Shown: positions 22,442 to 33,140 of the stretch, one piece after another
Position numbering within the stretch: the stretch's first letter is position 1
Layout: every line of letters starts with the position of its first letter
NCBI RefSeq assembly: GCF_008831285.2
Contig: NW_022205069.1
Coordinates: 1-63,766 of the forward strand
From: Nymphaea colorata
Taxonomy: Eukaryota > Streptophyta > Magnoliopsida > Nymphaeales > Nymphaeaceae
Length of the DNA: 63,766 nucleotides
Direction of reading: 5' to 3'
The notes under the pieces: generated by a model
Database searches by the model: none
What the model was told of the DNA's origin: nothing
Seen by the model: only the letters and a program-made list of their open reading frames with translations
Made by a program: the position numbers and the translations under genes

Positions 22442-23626
22442 ATGAATGACTCCGTTTTATCAAACCTCACAGAAACAGAAAGCTGCCATAACTGCGAAAA
22501 GTTGAATGCAGAAAATAAGAAATTGAGACAGAAGCTTTCGACATAATACTACACTCAAAGATCGCTGCCAATTTTGATAAAGATAAACAAAAAGATACAG
22601 GACATATAGCAGGTTGCCACGAAGAATGGAATAGAAATGAGCGATCTTGCCTAAGCCTTAACTTTTTCACTTGACAAGCTGCTTGCCATCAAGAGTGAAG
22701 AACTAATAAAAGCAGGAAAAGAGATACTTGAACTAGTTTTACAGCTTCATGGACTAAGCTTGAAGTAATAGCGAGAAGCCAAACTATAATCAAATCATAA
22801 GAGTGAGAAAAAAGAGATTGAGGTAAAGCCAGAAAAAGTTCAAAGACCAGAAATAAATGAATCACATGTTAGCTATTTCCACGAAGGTTAATCAACCCAA
22901 AAGATACAAAGAAAAAAAGAAACAAGCGTGGTTGAAGCTAGGATTTAAATGCCCACCCAAAAATAGCCGCAAACCAGCATCTTCGAGGAGCTGAATAGGT
23001 TCGGCAAGAAGGAGTAAAGGTTCTAAAGTCCTTATGTCATTAGAGATCCGACTCCAAATGGAGAGAAAAAGTTCAAAAATGCAGATGAGGAGCAGCAAAA
23101 GTTATCGGTGCTCAACACTTCGTCCAGCTTGGAAGATATAACCTTGCCCTTAAGCTGGGAAAAACGAAATTTTTTCGACATGAACGGGAAGGTCATCACC
23201 AAGAAATACAATGATGATTACAAAAAGATATGCACAGAGTCTCCTTTGCCCAAGTGTGGAAAGCACGAAATCAAGATCCAGATACTAAATAAGGGGACAG
23301 TGGCCTTCGGTATAGTAACTGCGACTTTCAAGAATGAATACATGATCGACGATACGAGATGCGACGCGGTTAAGTATCTATCGTTTTCAAACGGAAAAGG
23401 TATGGTTAAGTTTTGTGGGGACCAGATTATATCGGGGGAACGAGTCCACCTGAAGAAGGACCAGTTGCTGGAGATCACCTTTGACGCCGACGCTCTCGCG
23501 GTGACATTCAAGAACCCCAACCTCATGAAGCCCCTCGAGATCAGACTCAACGACAGGTTCAAGAACAAGGAGCTCTACTTCTTCCTGGAGATGAAGCACT
23601 GCGACACTGCAGTCAAAATGATCTGA
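22442..23626 (+). CDS. Coiled-coil plus SPRY-like domain protein (394 aa)
   Basis: Single exon. Residues 1-110 are helical, with CHNCEKLNAENKKLRQKL near the start; 110-210 is charged and low in complexity. The last ~180 residues (from PLSWEKRNFFDMNGKVITKK) look like a SPRY/B30.2-type beta sandwich: HEIKIQILNKGTVAFGIVTA, KYLSFSNGKGMVKFCGDQI and HLKKDQLLEITFDADALAV fit the strand pattern seen in ciliate SPRY proteins. Such domains bind proteins. It is the intact source of the truncated copy at 25.7 kb and the decayed copies at 28.2 and 29.0 kb, and its 3' end is inside a 2358-bp tandem duplication. Confidence 0.75.
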
Positions 23627-24429
23627 TCGTCACATCGTCTGCACACATATGCTAAACAGCCTCCAAAGTAGAGCCAACTATAAGGATCGGAAGGGAGCTT
23701 GCCTTCTCTTTATTTACATCCCTTTCGAATATTGGTAAGAGTTTGGACACTCTTCTCTTCTCCACACTGAAATAGGTCTAATCTAGGAGTCCTTGCCTGC
23801 AGTTTTATTACTATTTTGAATTCATAACGGCTCAGGAAGGGTCCGATATGGATGTGTCTGCTGCGATCTGTGGCTCATGGCTCACACTTTGAGGTTTCGC
23901 AGGGTTGGATGTGCTGGCTGTCTTGATAAGCAACGGACTGTAATATAGATGAAATAGTAAGAAGTAATCGGCAATCATTTCATCTCCGTCGGGTAGCCTA
24001 GTGCCACATTTAGTTTGTCCTTTTGCAAGATTCACGACGTATGGGGTGATGGGTGATGGAGGGAAATGGGGATGCTACCAGCACACCGCCAGCGTTATAT
24101 CGATGCTAACCCAGGTTTTCTTCAGCAGATCCTTATTCCAGTAGAGAGGGCTGCAGTTAGGCCCAAATCCTTGCCAACCTATTCTCGATCAGGATGCCCT
24201 CTTTGAAGGCAGCCGAATAAGATTATCAGGAAGGATCGTCATCCGCCAAGTCCATGATCGCAGTCGTGTGATTTCCAGGATGCGATGGTAATTGGCCTGT
24301 CCTGACGCCAAACAGTCCCACGAGTGTTTGCCGATTCGGTCAGATTTGGACCGATTTTTTATTTTAAGGAATCCAATTTTGGGCATAAATCGCTGACTGG
24401 TTTGGCAACGTTCATAATAATTTGATTCA
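23331..24429 (+). repeat. Tandem duplication, copy 1 (2358-bp period)
   Basis: From within the SPRY-like gene's 3' part through its 803-bp downstream spacer to the start of family gene 1. It is matched at 25689-26787 with only a handful of substitutions and no length change: stop codon to stop codon, spacer and start codon all sit exactly 2358 bp apart. The spacer itself shows no convincing ORF. Confidence 0.93.
24368..24379 (+). promoter_or_regulatory. GGAATCCAATTT box, family gene 1
   Basis: The same 12-bp motif lies 60-62 bp upstream of the ATG in all five family genes; here it is 62 bp upstream. Candidate core-promoter element. Confidence 0.5.
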
Positions 24430-25521
24430 ATGGGAGCCCTTAAATCACTTCTTCAACGTCTAGACACCAGTGATGAGATGGCTAAGGCTGCTAGAGAGGC
24501 AGTTTAAATGTCTTTAAATATGATAAACCTTAGATTTAAGGCCTTTTAGTCTGAGCTTAACATTCCGATCGGCCAGGTTTAAAAGCTTCCGGCAAAGTAT
24601 GTGATTGGCTTCAAAAAGTAAATTTATGTTTAAGTTTCCTCGAATACAGATAAAATCACAGGATAATTGAAGGATATTGTCCATGGGTTTGCCGATAAGC
24701 AGGTCGCTGATTCAATCGTTAATCTTTTGAGTGCAACCTTAAACATTATCTTAGGATCCTATGAGGGTGGCTACAATGAATCACAAGACTATATGATCGT
24801 GACCAATATTATAGGTGGAGTATTCAGGATCGACTACTTGGTCGTCCAGCAAAAAATGGAGGCCCAAGGTATCAAGACAAATTGCAGCGACGTCTTTGGC
24901 TCCTACCTGATCATCACTTCAATCGATACCAAAGCGGTCACCGATGAGAATGTTTACAGAGTCCTTGTCGACCGGCAGTTCCCTTATTGCACTGTTCAAC
25001 AAAAGTTGCTCCTTGTAAAGTTGACTGAGGAAAAGGAACTTACTGCAGACTAAATGGCTGAAATACAACAGATAGCTGTTACAACGATTAACCCAGAGCC
25101 CCCATAGCAGCCTTCTGATCCAAATCCACCTCAAACTCCGCCTCAAAATCCAACCCAAGATCCACCTTCACAAGATAAGTTCGTAAGGCCAACTTGGGAA
25201 TCGAGATTAAGCCTTTAAGAACAAAGTTTATCTAGATTGAAGCAAAGTAAGTTAGACAATTAGGATAATTTAATGAAGTTAAAGTTGAGAATTAAACAGG
25301 CTAAGTTCACGATAAACAAGCTGAGCCAAATAGCCGCTGCTGAAGCTTTGAAACAGCAACAAAAGTCAACTAATGGGGACGAAAGTTTTGACAGCTTGGT
25401 GAGCGAAGATGATGAATAGCCTGATTAGGATTAAAAAGCTGAGGTATTTGTCAGATAATCTTAGGGTTCCTTAACGGCGAAACCAGAGGCACAGGGAAGA
25501 CTACAAATTACAAGTTTATGA
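24430..25521 (+). CDS. MGxxKS-family protein 1 (363 aa)
   Basis: First of five tandem paralogues of a family I do not recognise. The start MGALKS fits the N-myristoylation pattern (Gly2, Ser6), suggesting membrane attachment. The conserved domain spans residues 1-205: a helical start with DTSDEMAKAAREA, KLPAKYVIG, HGFADKQVADSIVNLLSATL, then the most conserved core GGYNESQDYMIVTNIIGGVF, RIDYLVVQQKMEAQGI and CSDVFGSYLIITSID, ending VLVDRQFP. A Pro/Gln-rich linker (PPQTPPQNPTQ) and a variable helical, Gln-rich tail follow. No catalytic motif is visible. It lies downstream of the SPRY-like gene on the same strand. Confidence 0.8.
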
Positions 25522-25666
25522 AGGAATGATCTCGATGGCATGAATTTTATAATTTCTCTTGCTTTATCAATTATGAATATATCCGACTAAAATAAAAGAT
25601 AATACATCAAAGTTGGTGTTTTTTTTATATCCATTACGAGCTCGCAAGCCCCCATTTTAGTTTTTG

Positions 25667-25984
25667 ATGATATTAATTTTTGCATCAAAGAATGAATACA
25701 TGATCGACGATACGAGATGCGACGCGGTAAAGTATCTTTCGTTTTCAAACGGAAAAGGTATGGTTAAGTTTTGTGGGGACCAGATTATATCGGGGGAACG
25801 AGTCCACCTGAAGAAGGACCAGTTGCTGGAGATCACCTTTGACGCCGACGCTCTCGCGGTGACCTTCAAGAACCCCAACCTCATGAAGCCCCTCGAGATC
25901 AGACTCAACGACAGGTTCAAGAACAAGGAGCTCTACTTCTTCCTGGAGATGAAGCACTGCGACACTGCAGTCAAAATGATCTGA
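25667..25984 (+). pseudogene. 5'-truncated SPRY-like gene copy
   Basis: Carries only the last ~98 codons of the SPRY-like gene, nearly identical to 23331-23626, joined at its 5' side to unrelated AT-rich sequence that supplies a chance ATG (25667). An ORF of 105 codons remains, but about three quarters of the protein, including the front of the beta sandwich, is missing, so a functional product is unlikely. It marks the left breakpoint of the tandem duplication. Confidence 0.8.
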
Positions 25985-26787
25985 TCGTCACATCGTCTGC
26001 ACACATATGCTAAACAGCCTCCAAAGTAGAGCCAACTATAAGGATCGGAAGGGAGCTTGCCTTCTCTTTATTTACATCCCTTTCGAATATTGGTAAGAGT
26101 TTGGACACTCTTCTCTTCTCCACACTGAAATAGGTCTAATCTAGGAGTCCTTGCCTGCAGTTTTATTACTATTTTGAATTCATAACGACTCAGGAAGGGT
26201 CCGATATGGATGTGTCTGCTGCGATCTGTGGCTCATGGCTCACACTTTGAGGTTTCGCAGGGTTGGATGTGCTGGCTGTCTTGATAAGCAACGGACTGTA
26301 ATATAAATGAAATAGTAAGAAGTAACCGGCAATCATTCCATCTCCGTCAGGTAGCCTAGTGCCACATTTAGTTTGTCCTTTTGCAAGATTCACGACGTAT
26401 GGGGTGATGGGTGATGGAGGGAAATGGGGATGCTACCAGCACACCGCCAGCGTTATATCGATGCTAACCCAGGTTTTCTTCAGCAGATCCTCATTCCAGT
26501 AGAGAGGGCTGCAGTTAGGCCCAAATCCTTGCCAACCTATTCTCGATCAGGATGCCCTCTTTGAAGGCAGCCGAATAAGATTATCAGGAAGGATCGTCAT
26601 CCGCCAAGTCCATGATCGCAGTCGTGTGATTTCCAGGATGCGATGGTAATTGGCCTGTCCTGACGCCAAACAGTCCCACGAGTGTTTGCCGAATCGGTCA
26701 GATTTGGACCGATTTTTTATTTTAAGGAATCCAATTTTGGGCATAAATCGCCGACTGGTTTGGCAACGTTCATAATAATTTGATTCA
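25689..26787 (+). repeat. Tandem duplication, copy 2
   Basis: Second copy of 23331-24429. The spacer in this copy contains a perfect 8-bp inverted repeat AATCGGTC (26692-26699) / GACCGATT (26707-26714) followed by a T-run; in copy 1 one arm carries a mismatch. Confidence 0.93.
26726..26737 (+). promoter_or_regulatory. GGAATCCAATTT box, family gene 2
   Basis: Shared 12-bp motif, 62 bp upstream of the ATG at 26788. Confidence 0.5.
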
Positions 26788-28020
26788 ATGGGAGTCGTCA
26801 AATCAATTCTTAAAGATCTGGACACCAGTGATGAGATGGATAAGGCTGCTAGAGAGGCAATTTAAATCGGTTTGAAAATGATAAATATCAGGTTTCAAAC
26901 TTTTTAGACTGAGCTTAACCTTCCTATCGGCCAGATTTAAAAGCTTCCGGCTAAGTATGTGATTGCCGTGAAAAAATAAATCTATGTTAAAGTTTCCTAG
27001 AATACAGATAAAATCACAGGAGAATTGAAGGATATTGTCCATGGGTTTGCCGATAAGCAGGTCGCTGATTCAATCATTAATCTATTGAGTGCAACCTTGA
27101 ATATCCTCTTAGGATCCTATCAGGGTGGCTACAATGAATCACAAGACTATATGATCGTGACCAATATTATAGGTGGAGTATTCAGGATCGACTATTTGGT
27201 CGTCCAGCAAAAAATGGAGGCCCAAAGCATCCAGACAAAGTGCAGCGACGTCTTTGGCTCCTACCTGATCATCACTTCAATCGATACCAAAGCGGTCACC
27301 GATGAGAATGTTTATAGAGTCCTTGTCGACCGGCAGTTCCCTTTTTGCACTGTTCAACAAAAGTTGCTCCTTGTTAGGCTGACTCAGGGAAAGGAACTTA
27401 CTGATGATTAGATGGATCAAATACAGAAAATAGTAACGACAAGTATTGCACCAGAACCCTCATCAATTCAAACTCAAACATCAGCTCAAAATCCATCTCA
27501 AACATCACCTCAAAATCCGTCTCAAAAATCACCTCAAAATCCATCTCAAACATCAGCTCAAAATCCATCTCAAACATCAGCTCAAAATCCATCTCAAACA
27601 TCAGCTCAAAATCCATCTCAGGCACCAGCTCCAAATCCATCCCAAGGTCAGCCAACACAAGCAAAGCTTGCAAAAAATACTTGGTAATCAAAATTAAGTG
27701 ATTAAAAAGAGGGTTTAACGAGATTGAGGCAAAACAGGTAATACTATTAAGAAAATGCGATGCAGTTGGAGTTGCTAATTTAGCAATCTTAGTTCATGAT
27801 CCGCAAATTGAAAAAATTAATAACTGCTGAAGCTAAGAAGAAGAGGCAGCTTAAGCCAGCTAAAGAGGAGGAAATTATTGAAAGTCATATAAGTGAAAAG
27901 GATAAACAGTCTGAATAGGATTAAAAAGCTGAGGTATTTGTAAGATAATTATAGGGTTCTTCAACTGCGAAACCACACAGTGTGCCAGGGACAGGCGAAA
28001 GGCTGCAGCTTGTAGCTTGA
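26788..28020 (+). CDS. MGxxKS-family protein 2 (410 aa)
   Basis: Closest relative of family gene 1. Start MGVVKS (predicted myristoylation). The ~205-residue conserved domain is nearly unchanged, while the linker and tail have diverged. The linker is expanded by seven copies of an octapeptide TS[AP]QNPSQ. The C-terminal region is a charged helix (LRQNRQYYQENAMQLELLIQQ) ending in AEVFVRQLQGSSTAKP, which is also conserved in gene 1. All codons are in frame, with frequent TAA/TAG Gln. Strong conservation of the N-domain next to a fast-changing tail suggests the N-domain carries the common function. Confidence 0.8.
27475..27642 (+). repeat. Seven 24-bp coding repeats
   Basis: Units of CAAACATCAGCTCAAAATCC plus four more bases (24 bp), seven times; the first and last units vary most. 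In frame they encode TSAQNPSQ-type octapeptides in family protein 2. The array is absent from gene 1, so it arose after the 2358-bp duplication. Confidence 0.9.
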
Positions 28021-28149
28021 TGAAGGAATGATCTCAATCAAATATAAATTTATAATTTCGTCCTTCCCTTATTTACTAGCAGATTATTCAAAAAAAGCAA
28101 TAAAGAAGACCAGCTTTTGACTTCATTTTTCTCATCTTCAAGTTTGGCA

Positions 28150-28560
28150 GTAATTTATAAAGATGCACTGTATAATTCGGTCCAGTCGACTAGATCTTGA
28201 AGAATGATTATCCTAAGCAGTAAGAAGTATAGTACAGTTGGTACAGCCAAGTTTCTTCGTTTTTCGAACTGAAAAGGATGATAGCTTTCGTCTGAATAGC
28301 AAGTAACTCACAAAAGGACAAATTTTTGAACTCAATTTCAATTTAGAAGCTCTGGTGCTTCATGAAAACGAATGATATGCTGGTCAATCCATTATGAAAA
28401 ATGATAAGCAATTATTTTTTAGAGAATGGTAAGATTAAAGGCTTGTCAAGACAATATTTCTCTTGAATTTATTATTGAATCTAGTCTTTAAGAAACCAAT
28501 CACAATAAACGAACGTGTATCGTTGACTCTTTTTTGGACAGAAGTGCTACGAGGGAGGTT
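28150..28560 (+). pseudogene. Decayed SPRY-like copy A
   Basis: Scattered similarity to the C-terminal SPRY-like domain: a segment reading LTKGQIFELNFNLEALVL matches LKKDQLLEITFDADALAV of the intact gene, followed by TGA. The upstream part keeps only the order of a few residues (FLRFSN-like). No complete frame survives. It sits directly after family gene 2, where the intact SPRY copy would be expected in the duplicated array. Confidence 0.55.
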
Positions 28561-28639
28561 CACTAATATCCTTGGAAACTTTTATCTTCCAAGTGTAAAA
28601 AATCAAAGTAGCTATCAATTTTATTTTAACGGGAATAAA

Positions 28640-29010
28640 TGATGAAAAAATGAGCAATCTAATTGCTAATTTTTTAATATTGAACCCTTTCAGCCAAGCT
28701 GCGGCCATTTTTGGTGCTCCAATGATTGTAAGTTACCAGGGAGGGATATTAAAACGGATTATTTGGCTATTAAAGTATGGATGGCTACCAAACATCTTTG
28801 ACTAATAAACCATACTATCCTTTTCTTTAATACGAAGATGCATTCAAGGAGGTATTATGGGGCTCCTTGCATGGCCATAAGGATCACCAGAAGTAAATAT
28901 CGGGTGGGTTAAATGTGAAGAATAGAAAAAAAAACCAAGATAGCGAAGACCAAGAGAGTGCTAAACCTCATTTTTGTAAGTTTGACAACCTCTAACTTCA
29001 AAAAAAAAAC
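28640..29010 (+). other. Unassigned open segment
   Basis: Frames stay open and have protein-like composition (LQYEDAFKEVLWGSLHGHKD; DSEDQESAKPHFCKFDN), but there is no good start, no recognisable domain and no clear splice pattern. It could be another relic or part of a small gene. Confidence 0.25.
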
Positions 29011-29580
29011 GAATGATTGATGGAAAGTGCGATGCAAGTAGCTTTCCCTATTCTAAAGAGCCATATCTTGCCAATTTTTACAGATATTTTACCATCCAGC
29101 ATAAATTAATCTGGATTTAAGATGGTTCGAGTAAAGATATACATACTTGGAGGTTTATCCTAATCTTCTTGTTGTCAAATTAACCAGTTTTGAGCCGAAA
29201 ACTTATTGCTTACTATGTTCGAAGAAGCACTTGAGTGCCTAATAATGCTAGGACTAATATGGATCTTTAGCTTGCTACTTCTCAGTGCATACTAGGCCTT
29301 GAAGGGTCTTAGTTTAGTAATAACCCGAAGAGGTGATTTAATTCCATCTGAAAAAAGTAGGATTTATTAGGGTGAAGCTTAAACTGTGGATCGAAAGAAA
29401 GGCAGGGCTCTTCATTTTTAAGCCTAAATATGAAATTCAATTTAATGAGTTTAAGAATAAGGAAATTAATGATTAATATGATTCAAGAATAGGCTTAAGA
29501 TGCATGATGGTCCTTTATGAAGTGGTGGATTAGGTGAATGAGGGAGCTTTGATTAGCCTTCCTGGTATAGTGCTAATATA
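29010..29580 (+). pseudogene. Decayed SPRY-like copy B
   Basis: Residual matches to the SPRY-like gene in order: MIDGKCDASSF against MIDDTRCDAVKYL near 29014, HLKKVGFIRVKLKLW near 29350, and EIQFNEFKNKEIND near 29440 against IRLNDRFKNKE. The frame is interrupted and no start is present. It runs directly into the Integrator-3-like 5' relic at 29587, so two relics are fused head to tail. Confidence 0.5.
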
Positions 29581-30284
29581 TAAATATGGAGGGACTTTGG
29601 AGCACTTGGAGCGGTTCAAGGCTGTCCCAGGGTACATCTTCTAGCTCTGGCCCATCCATCGCGCCTCTGAACTGGTCATCCTTGAACTGTACATCTCTTC
29701 CCTGGAATCCTCCAGAGCCACTCACCACCACACCGCCCTCTAGGCGTCTTCGCAGTCGTTCGAGCAGTCTACTACTCCCACCGAGAGACAGTTTGGCCCT
29801 TCCTCCCTCCCCATCGCAACTACCCTTAAGCATCCCAGGACCTACTCAGGAAGTCCCTCCCAAAAGGCGGTCCCATATGAGCACGAAGGCGAGCCACAGG
29901 AAGACAGAGGAGCGTGGCACCGACACCGTAACGTGACCTTCGAGGACTCATGTGATGTCAAGCAGTTTTTCGTCCCTTCTGTGAGGAGAAAGGCTAAGCT
30001 CTGCGGAGGAATGCTGCCAGTCGAGCAACTTCACGTGGGGGGGGGGGGGGGACTGAGCGCCAGTCTCCGGCTGTCAGCACCGGGAGGCATAAGAACCCAG
30101 TCTCCATCGCGAAGGCGGTTAAGGGCAGATGCAGGATGGGGGAGTCCGTACTTCAGGCAAACAAGACGGTGCGGGAGTGCTGTGAAAGGGTCAGCGGCAT
30201 CGGCCTCGTCCTCCTGTGGGACAGCCTTCCCTAGGGAAGGATTTGGGATTTGTCTTTTTTACCGGCCGCCGTATGCTATATCTT
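29575..30284 (+). repeat. Relic/GC-rich element repeat, copy 1
   Basis: About 710 bp, very similar to 32427-33140. It starts in the Integrator-3-like 5' relic and continues through a GC-rich module with a 15-base G run (30037-30051) and the palindrome CCTTCCCTAGGGAAGG (30225-30240). Similarity ends at GCTATATCT. No intact gene is contained. Confidence 0.85.
29587..29790 (+). pseudogene. Integrator-3-like gene, 5' relic 1
   Basis: Reads LERFKAVPGYIFQL and, about 50 residues later, PTERQFG, aligned with LERFMASPGCIFQL and PTERQHETF at the start of the intact gene (38152-40269). The start codon is lost and the similarity stops at TERQ, where GC-rich sequence takes over. Confidence 0.7.
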
Positions 30285-31300
30285 AATCATTTGCGCGACT
30301 TTGAGTTCCGTCCTTCCCAAACTCCCAAGCTTAAAAGTAGATCCTTAAAAGTGCGTGGCTTGTCGGCCTCCGCTTTGCGGAACCGCGGTTTCGGTCGATC
30401 TTATTTTATGTTTTTGCCCTTTTGGACAAATAGATTTATAATCGTTGCCCATCAATCCTCTGCCAAACCGAACTCTAGCTGTAAAGGCAATATTGTCTGT
30501 TTGGAGTGCGTTGGTATGATGCTGCAGCAGTGGCTTTGCCAACTGGTGGACTGTAGGATGCACTGCGTTTGGTCTGGCTGGCGAACTATCCTAAACATTT
30601 AGAAGGATAACATCAAATCTTTCGACTATTTTTTTCTATTTTCAGGTGTCCGCCGTAAGATGGAATTGCTGGCAGCCTGAATAAGAGAAAAAGCTCTTTG
30701 GAGGCGGAGACGCCATTTCCTTTGCGATTTTTGTTGATAAGAAAAGTACTTTGAACCGACGCTCCATTGAAGCATCAAACCTTAGAATTCAATACAAATC
30801 AGGCAAAGGTGTGATCTTCTCCCCAACTTCGAAGACCGTGCGTGTCTTTTTGGCATCCTTTTGCTTTCGGCCGTCTTTTCAACGACTTTCTTCAAGACCA
30901 ACACTTTTTCCAAAAAATGCCAAGATACAGCATCAAAAAGACACAAAGCGGGATGGATGGTAGAGTACTTGGCGCTGGAGCCAGCTGAGACGTTTTGGAA
31001 GTGCTTGCAGGAGTGGAGTTATTGGAGGCGCGGGAAACTCGCGAGTGGAGCAGCGAGGGAAGCGAAGGCAACCACACTCCGGCTTCTGCACTTGAACCTT
31101 ATCGAAAAATAGATGGGGCTTTGAAGGAGGACGGCGAATAGAGTTGGCCGTATTTTTTCATTTACAGATAAGGAAAAATGCGAGAAAAATTTTGGTCCAA
31201 AAATATCGATTTTGGCGGCGCGAGGATCAACGAAAAGCGTTTTTGACTGCAGTAAAAGGCTCAGATTAGGTCTTCGTCCTTTTTGCGACCACTTTTCTGC
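30285..31300 (+). other. Upstream module of family gene 3
   Basis: No supported gene. The part from ~30790 to 31300 is recognisably related (diverged, but with the same order of blocks such as GGCAAAGGTGTGATCTTC and TTTTCATTTACAGATAAGGAA) to the regions before family genes 4 and 5. It is therefore an old shared 5' flank. Frames here stay open by chance because only TGA stops. The 30290-30650 segment has protein-like pieces but no start or domain. Confidence 0.4.
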
Positions 31301-31312
31301 GGAATCCAATTT
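31301..31312 (+). promoter_or_regulatory. GGAATCCAATTT box, family gene 3
   Basis: Shared 12-bp motif, 60 bp upstream of the ATG at 31361, although the surrounding flank has diverged from the other copies. Confidence 0.5.
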
Positions 31313-31360
31313 TCCACAAGTGCTGAAAATAAAATGGGAAGTTTATAATCATTTAATTAG

Positions 31361-32263
31361 ATGGGTTCAGTCAAATCATTCATAGAAGGCCTTGATACTA
31401 GTTTACAGATGGACAAAGCTGTAAAATAGACGGTTGAGATCACTTTGAGGATGATAGATATCAGATTTAAGGCATTTGAATCTGAAATCAGCCAAGGTAA
31501 GCTCCCAGTTAAATACTTAATCGCCATCAAAAAACAGACCAGTGTTGAGGTTTCTAAGAATAGTCGTAAAATCAAAGGTATCATAAGATCAATCGTTAAT
31601 GATATTGCTAATGGAAAAGCTGGAGATTCGATTGTTGATGCTTTGCAAACAACCCTTTTCAATCTGTTGGAATCGTATTCGGCTGGCTACAATGAAACAC
31701 AAGGGCATGTTCTAGTGACTAATTTTCTCGGAGGCTTATACAGAATCGACTACCTTGTGGTTCAACAGAATATGGAAGCCAATCGTATCAAATCAAGATG
31801 CAACGATGTGATAGGGTACTAATTGATCATATCATCGATTGATAAGTCTGATATCGGTGATGAAGGGTACAAAGTTCTTGTAGAGAGGCAGTTTCCTGAC
31901 CTTTAGTTGAAGGCTAGAGTTGCGATTGTTAAGATGATTAAGGGACAGTAGCTAAATTAAGAAGAAACCAAGATCATTTAGAAGTTAGATAGCAGGTCAG
32001 AGAGTTTAGCGAAAAATATTTTCAAACTATAACATGATCGACAGTGGCCAAAGTCTCTTGATTAGGCTCAAAAATACAAATAAAGTGCATAGAGGTTGAG
32101 GGTTTTCTTAGAGTAAGCAGAGGAAGAAGTGAATTTGGCTCGTCTTGATCTGGAATAAGCTAAAAGAAAGCAAGATTTCTTTTAATCAAGAGTCGATTCT
32201 CAGAGAGATAGATACGAGAGCGGAAGATTATATTAATACAAAGAGAAATAAGAAGGAGCTTGA
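31361..32263 (+). CDS. MGxxKS-family protein 3 (300 aa)
   Basis: The most divergent intact member. Start MGSVKS. It keeps RFKAFESEISQGKLPVKYLI, the core SAGYNETQGHVLVTNFLGGL, YRIDYLVVQQNMEA and VLVERQFPD. The tail is shorter, lacks the Pro/Gln linker, and is a charged coiled coil (QAEEEVNLARLDLEQAKRKQ) ending at TGA 32261. Conservation of the core despite long divergence argues for a retained function. It is followed 179 bp later by an Integrator-3-like 5' relic. Confidence 0.8.
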
Positions 32264-32426
32264 ATAAAAGATGAGATGATACAATGATATGGATAGAATA
32301 TTAAATAAGTATTCAGATGTAATAAGCTACCCATTAAAATCATCCTCATAAACTGGATATCTAAATTGTGATCTTCCATAAAGTTACTCAGAGGATTGTT
32401 TGCTTTATGGTTATAGAGATAAATCC

Positions 32427-33140
32427 AATATATAAATATGGAGGGATTTTGGAGCACTTGGAGCGGTTCAAGGCTGTCCCAGGGTACATCTTCCAGCTCT
32501 GGCCCATCCATCGCGCCTCTGAACTGGTCATCCTTGAACTGTACATCTCTTCCCTGGACTCCTCCAGAGCCACTCACCACCACACCGCCCTCTAGGCGTC
32601 TTCGCAGTCGTTCGAGCAGTCTACTCCTCCCACCGAGAGACAGTTTGGCTTTCCTACCTCCTCATCAACTACCCTTAAGCATCCCAGGACCTACTCAGGA
32701 AGTCCCTCCCAAACGGCGGTCCCATATGAGCACGAAGGCGAGCCACAGGAAGATAGAGGAGCGTGGCACCGACACCGTAACGTGACCTTCGAGGACTCAT
32801 GTGCGCGTCATGCAGTTTTTTTCATCCCTTCCGTGGGGAGAAAGGCTAAGCTCTGCGGAGGAATGCTACCGGTCGAGCAACTTCACGTGAGGGGGGGGGG
32901 GGGGGGGACTGAGCGCCAGTCTCCGGTTGTCAGCACCAGGAGGCATAAGAACCCAGTCTCCATCGCGAAGGCGGTTAAGGGCAGATGCAGGATGGGGGGA
33001 GTCCGTACTTCAGGCAAACAAGACGGTGCGGGAGTGCTGTGAAAGGGTCAGCGGCATCGGCCTCGTCCTCCTGTGGGACAGCCTTCCCTAGGGAAGGATT
33101 TGGGATTTGTCTTTTTTACCGGCCGCCGTATGCTATATCT
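32427..33140 (+). repeat. Relic/GC-rich element repeat, copy 2
   Basis: Second copy of 29575-30284. The G run is 17 long (32891-32907) against 15 in copy 1. The palindrome CCTTCCCTAGGGAAGG lies at 33082-33097. Confidence 0.85.

Noticed and set aside
23832-24386. Minus-strand ORFs in the duplicated spacer
   Set aside because: They are preserved in both copies only because the copies are nearly identical; no domain, start context or codon pattern supports them.
27475-27642. CRISPR-like regularly spaced repeats
   Set aside because: The 24-bp units are contiguous, without spacers, and in frame inside a gene of a eukaryote.
30037-30051. Internal telomere or chromosome end at the G run
   Set aside because: A pure G homopolymer lacks the T2 (A2) spacing of the real telomere at the left end.
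29586-30602. Ser/Pro-rich plus-strand ORFs in the GC-rich element
   Set aside because: They are out of frame with the recognisable Integrator-3-like relic and run across the poly-G tract; low-complexity products of GC-rich DNA.
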